This document shows positions 62,155-64,000 of a DNA stretch of 64,000 nucleotides, one piece after another. The stretch is from contig NZ_PVBR01000003.1 in assembly GCF_002980495.1 (NCBI RefSeq), forward strand, positions 310,001 to 374,000, written 5' to 3'. This stretch comes from Phyllobacterium phragmitis. Its GTDB lineage: Bacteria > Pseudomonadota > Alphaproteobacteria > Rhizobiales > Rhizobiaceae. Under the pieces are notes generated by a model. The model saw only the letters and a program-made list of their open reading frames with translations. It was not told the DNA's origin and did no database searches. Position 1 is the first letter of the stretch; each line of letters begins with the position of its first letter. The position numbers were made by a program, and so were the translations under genes.

Positions 62155-62841
62155 ATGATTCCCTGGGAAACGCTCGATACCGCAAACATCCCCGGCGGCA
62201 GCGAAACGCTGCGGCTGAAGCGACGCGGCGCCGAGTTTTCGATTATGCTGGGCGCCAACGAACTGATGAACAGCAGGCTCAGCGGCTCGGAAGCAGAATT
62301 GGCGCGCCTGACGATCGAGCGCCTTGCGGCATCTCCTTCGCATATCCTGATTGGTGGTCTCGGAATGGGTTTCACGTTGCGCGCCGCCTTGCCGCTTCTG
62401 CCGCAGACGGCCCGGATCACCGTGGCAGAGCTGGTCCCTGCGGTCGTGGCATGGGCGCGCGGGCCTTTGGCTGAGCTCCATGCCGACAGCCTTATTGATC
62501 CGCGCGTGACGATCGTCGAAAATGACGTTGGCGCGATAATCGGCGAAAGGCGCGCGGCTTGGGACGCGATCCTGCTCGACGTAGACAACGGGCCCGAGGG
62601 GCTGAGCCGCGAGGGCAACGATCCTCTCTATGATGCGCGCGGTTTGCGCGCCGCTTTCTCCGCGCTTACGCCCGGCGGCATTCTGTCGGTCTGGTCGTCT
62701 GGCCCCAACGCGGCGTTCACACGCTACCTTCGCCAAGCCGGTTTTGCGGTCGAGGAGGTCGGCGTGCGCGCCGGTACCACGCGGCGCGGTGCACGCCACG
62801 TCATCTGGCTTGCGACCCGTCCTTCGAGATCGCAGGCCTGA
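62155..62841 (+). CDS. Spermidine synthase-like / class I methyltransferase-fold protein
   Basis: 228 residues. ILIGGLGMGFTLRAALPLLP is the nucleotide/AdoMet-type glycine loop, ITVAELVPAVVAWARGPLAE carries an acidic residue at the end of strand 2, and AAWDAILLDVDNGPEGLSRE the third block. It is shorter than a full spermidine synthase (~290) and lacks a clear N-terminal beta domain, so the enzymatic role is unclear. The ATG at 62155 directly follows TAG. Confidence 0.8.
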   Translation: MIPWETLDTANIPGGSETLRLKRRGAEFSIMLGANELMNSRLSGSEAELARLTIERLAASPSHILIGGLGMGFTLRAALPLLPQTARITVAELVPAVVAWARGPLAELHADSLIDPRVTIVENDVGAIIGERRAAWDAILLDVDNGPEGLSREGNDPLYDARGLRAAFSALTPGGILSVWSSGPNAAFTRYLRQAGFAVEEVGVRAGTTRRGARHVIWLATRPSRSQA

Positions 62842-62938
62842 CACGCGCTACCTGCTGCTCAGGCTACCTGAAAACACTTTGTCCCAAGAACTGCCGATGC
62901 ATTGCGACACCCAATACTGATGTACCCGCACCTTCTTC

Positions 62939-63820
62939 TCAGCGATCGATTTCGCGCGCTGGGCGGCGACCTGCAAACAGCTCGCCGTGACTGCGGATCA
63001 GCTTCGTCATACGATCGACCACTGTCCGGATCTCCCGCCTGTGGCGATCGTCGTCGTTCATGACGATCCACTGATTGTGCCGCAGCATTTCGATTTCGCC
63101 ACCCACACGCTCCAGCCGGCTATCCTGATCTGCGACGAAACAGGGCAGCACCGCAACCCCCGCCCCGGCAATCACCAGATCCCTCAGCGATCGCGGCCGA
63201 TTCACCGTCACCGCTATCCGGCTCGCCTGCTCCTGGTGGGGATACCGCAGATAGGCCGAAATCGCCTGATGCTCCGCGACCGCCAGCCACCGATCAGCAA
63301 CCGAAGGGTGGGCGTTGCGCGCTCGATAGGCGGCATAAGCCACCTCGCCGAGCCGCCGGGACGCCAGGTTCTGCTCTTCAGGCACGAATGCGCGGATGCC
63401 GATATCACTTTCCCGGTGAGCCAGACTTGCCCGTCGCTCGGCGATCAACAGGTCGATGCGGAAATCGTCCCGCTCGTTCCGGATCGCCACAAAGTTTTTC
63501 GCCATCCACCAGGCCAGCCAGGTTCCGCAGGCGATCCTTACCAGCGCAGTACCGGCACCCTCTTCCCGCCAGTTCCGGATCCGGCGGGCAGCCCCTTCCA
63601 TTTCCAGGACCTGGTCAAAGAGCAATGATCCGTCCGCGGTCAACCGATAACCCGTTCGGCTTCGCACGAAGAGCACGCGTCCGATACCGGCCTCGAGTTC
63701 AAGCATCCGCCGTCCGATTGTAGCGGGACTGAGGCCGCTGACAGCGGTCGCGCCAGAAAGGCCGCCATGGCGCGCGACCTGCATGAACAACGCGTAAGTG
63801 TCCCAGCCTATGTTTTTCAT
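62939..63820 (-). CDS. LysR-family regulator (divergent from the end-of-window gene)
   Basis: 293 residues from ATG 63820 (MKNIGWDTYALFMQVARHGG). HTH: LSGATAVSGLSPATIGRRML, ELEAGIGRVLFVRSRTGYRL. The C-terminal domain is less like classical LysR but retains AGAGVAVLPCFVADQDSRLE. A GTG at 63847 would lengthen it by 9 codons. The ATG lies inside a long palindrome, so the protein may act on its own start region. Confidence 0.85.
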   Translation of the reverse strand: MKNIGWDTYALFMQVARHGGLSGATAVSGLSPATIGRRMLELEAGIGRVLFVRSRTGYRLTADGSLLFDQVLEMEGAARRIRNWREEGAGTALVRIACGTWLAWWMAKNFVAIRNERDDFRIDLLIAERRASLAHRESDIGIRAFVPEEQNLASRRLGEVAYAAYRARNAHPSVADRWLAVAEHQAISAYLRYPHQEQASRIAVTVNRPRSLRDLVIAGAGVAVLPCFVADQDSRLERVGGEIEMLRHNQWIVMNDDDRHRREIRTVVDRMTKLIRSHGELFAGRRPAREIDR

Positions 63821-63834
63821 CAATGAAAAACATA
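63809..63834. promoter_or_regulatory. Perfect palindrome covering the LysR start codon
   Basis: ATGTTTTTCAT and ATGAAAAACAT are perfect 11-bp arms, extended by flanking T/A pairs, with only CA between them. The right arm on the minus strand contains the LysR ATG. The site could be a LysR operator serving both divergent genes. Confidence 0.6.
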
Positions 63835-63911
63835 GCGCAGTTTTCACCGTTCAAGAAGCGAAAGATTCCCCGTAATTGAGATGATGGCTTTTCATTCACG
63901 GAGGTTGAACC

Positions 63912-64000
63912 ATGTACGAGGTGTTTGCAGCCATCATCGCTTTCTCGAACCTGCCCAAAGATGACAGCCCTCGCAGCCGGCGGCACGCGGAGGACCGGTT
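63912..64000 (+). CDS. Hypothetical protein (3' partial at window end)
   Basis: ATG 63912 is preceded by GGAGG at 63900-63904. The frame MYEVFAAIIAFSNLPKDDSP remains open to the window end, 29 codons. Too little is visible to assign a family. It is divergent from the LysR gene, so it is likely regulated by it. Confidence 0.5.
   Translation, partial: MYEVFAAIIAFSNLPKDDSPRSRRHAEDR

Noticed and set aside
1-64000. CRISPR arrays, tRNA or rRNA genes, intact insertion sequences
   Set aside because: Looked for but not seen: no regular direct repeats with spacers, no cloverleaf sequence, no transposase.

Overview
The window looks like chromosome from an alphaproteobacterium of the Hyphomicrobiales (Rhizobiales). 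The clues are a GC-rich sequence, a DUF992 protein, a urease operon in the order ureA-B-C-E-F-G-D-urea transporter (the order known for the second Brucella urease operon), a class C beta-lactamase that closely resembles the OCH enzymes of Ochrobactrum/Brucella as I remember them, and many LysR-controlled solute-uptake operons. A Brucellaceae-like or nearby rhizobial host is my best guess, but this is inference. I found no rRNA, tRNA, CRISPR array or intact insertion sequence.

Layout. 1-5 kb: a histone-deacetylase-like amidohydrolase cut by the window edge, an HD-phosphohydrolase remnant, two secreted hypotheticals, a site-2 protease with CBS domains and a DUF992 protein. 5.4-11 kb: a LysR gene divergent from a tripartite tricarboxylate transporter (TTT) operon that carries a cytoplasmic sulfatase. 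11-16.7 kb: a gluconokinase remnant, an XRE regulator, then a BTAD/TPR regulator, a 71-residue Cys-free peptide, a YcaO and a TfuA. This compact set looks like a ribosomally made, post-translationally modified peptide (RiPP) cluster and is the most interesting part of the window. 17-22.7 kb: an ABC-2 exporter, an LprI/DUF4232 protein, an autotransporter remnant and the beta-lactamase. 23-30.4 kb: urease structural genes, accessory genes, a HupE/UreJ nickel permease and a urea transporter. 30.4-37 kb: short regulatory and enzymatic genes, several decayed genes, a 205-bp repeat element, a possible small RNA, and a CBS/CorC membrane protein.

37-45.4 kb: a minus-strand operon of nine tightly packed genes combines a spermidine/putrescine- or opine-type ABC importer with a three-subunit amine dehydrogenase, a further FAD oxidase and RidA, divergent from a LysR. 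It probably imports an amine-containing compound and oxidises it, with RidA clearing the imine. 46.3-50.2 kb: a DUF2161 protein and a second complete TTT operon. 50.3-56.5 kb: a secreted small protein, a TIGR03862 flavoprotein, a divergent AraC/MFS pair, a SnoaL-like protein, a LysR remnant and a chromate transporter. 56.6-61.5 kb: a TRAP transporter operon with an AGE-family sugar epimerase and an FCD-type GntR regulator. 61.8-64 kb: a DJ-1/PfpI remnant, a spermidine-synthase-like protein, and a LysR divergent from a gene running off the end.

Two themes stand out. At least eight gene remnants lie between intact operons, showing active gene loss in accessory DNA. A palindromic repeat with a CTTGT spacer occurs four times, in two inverted pairs. 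Several divergent promoters contain clean inverted repeats that are good operator candidates.
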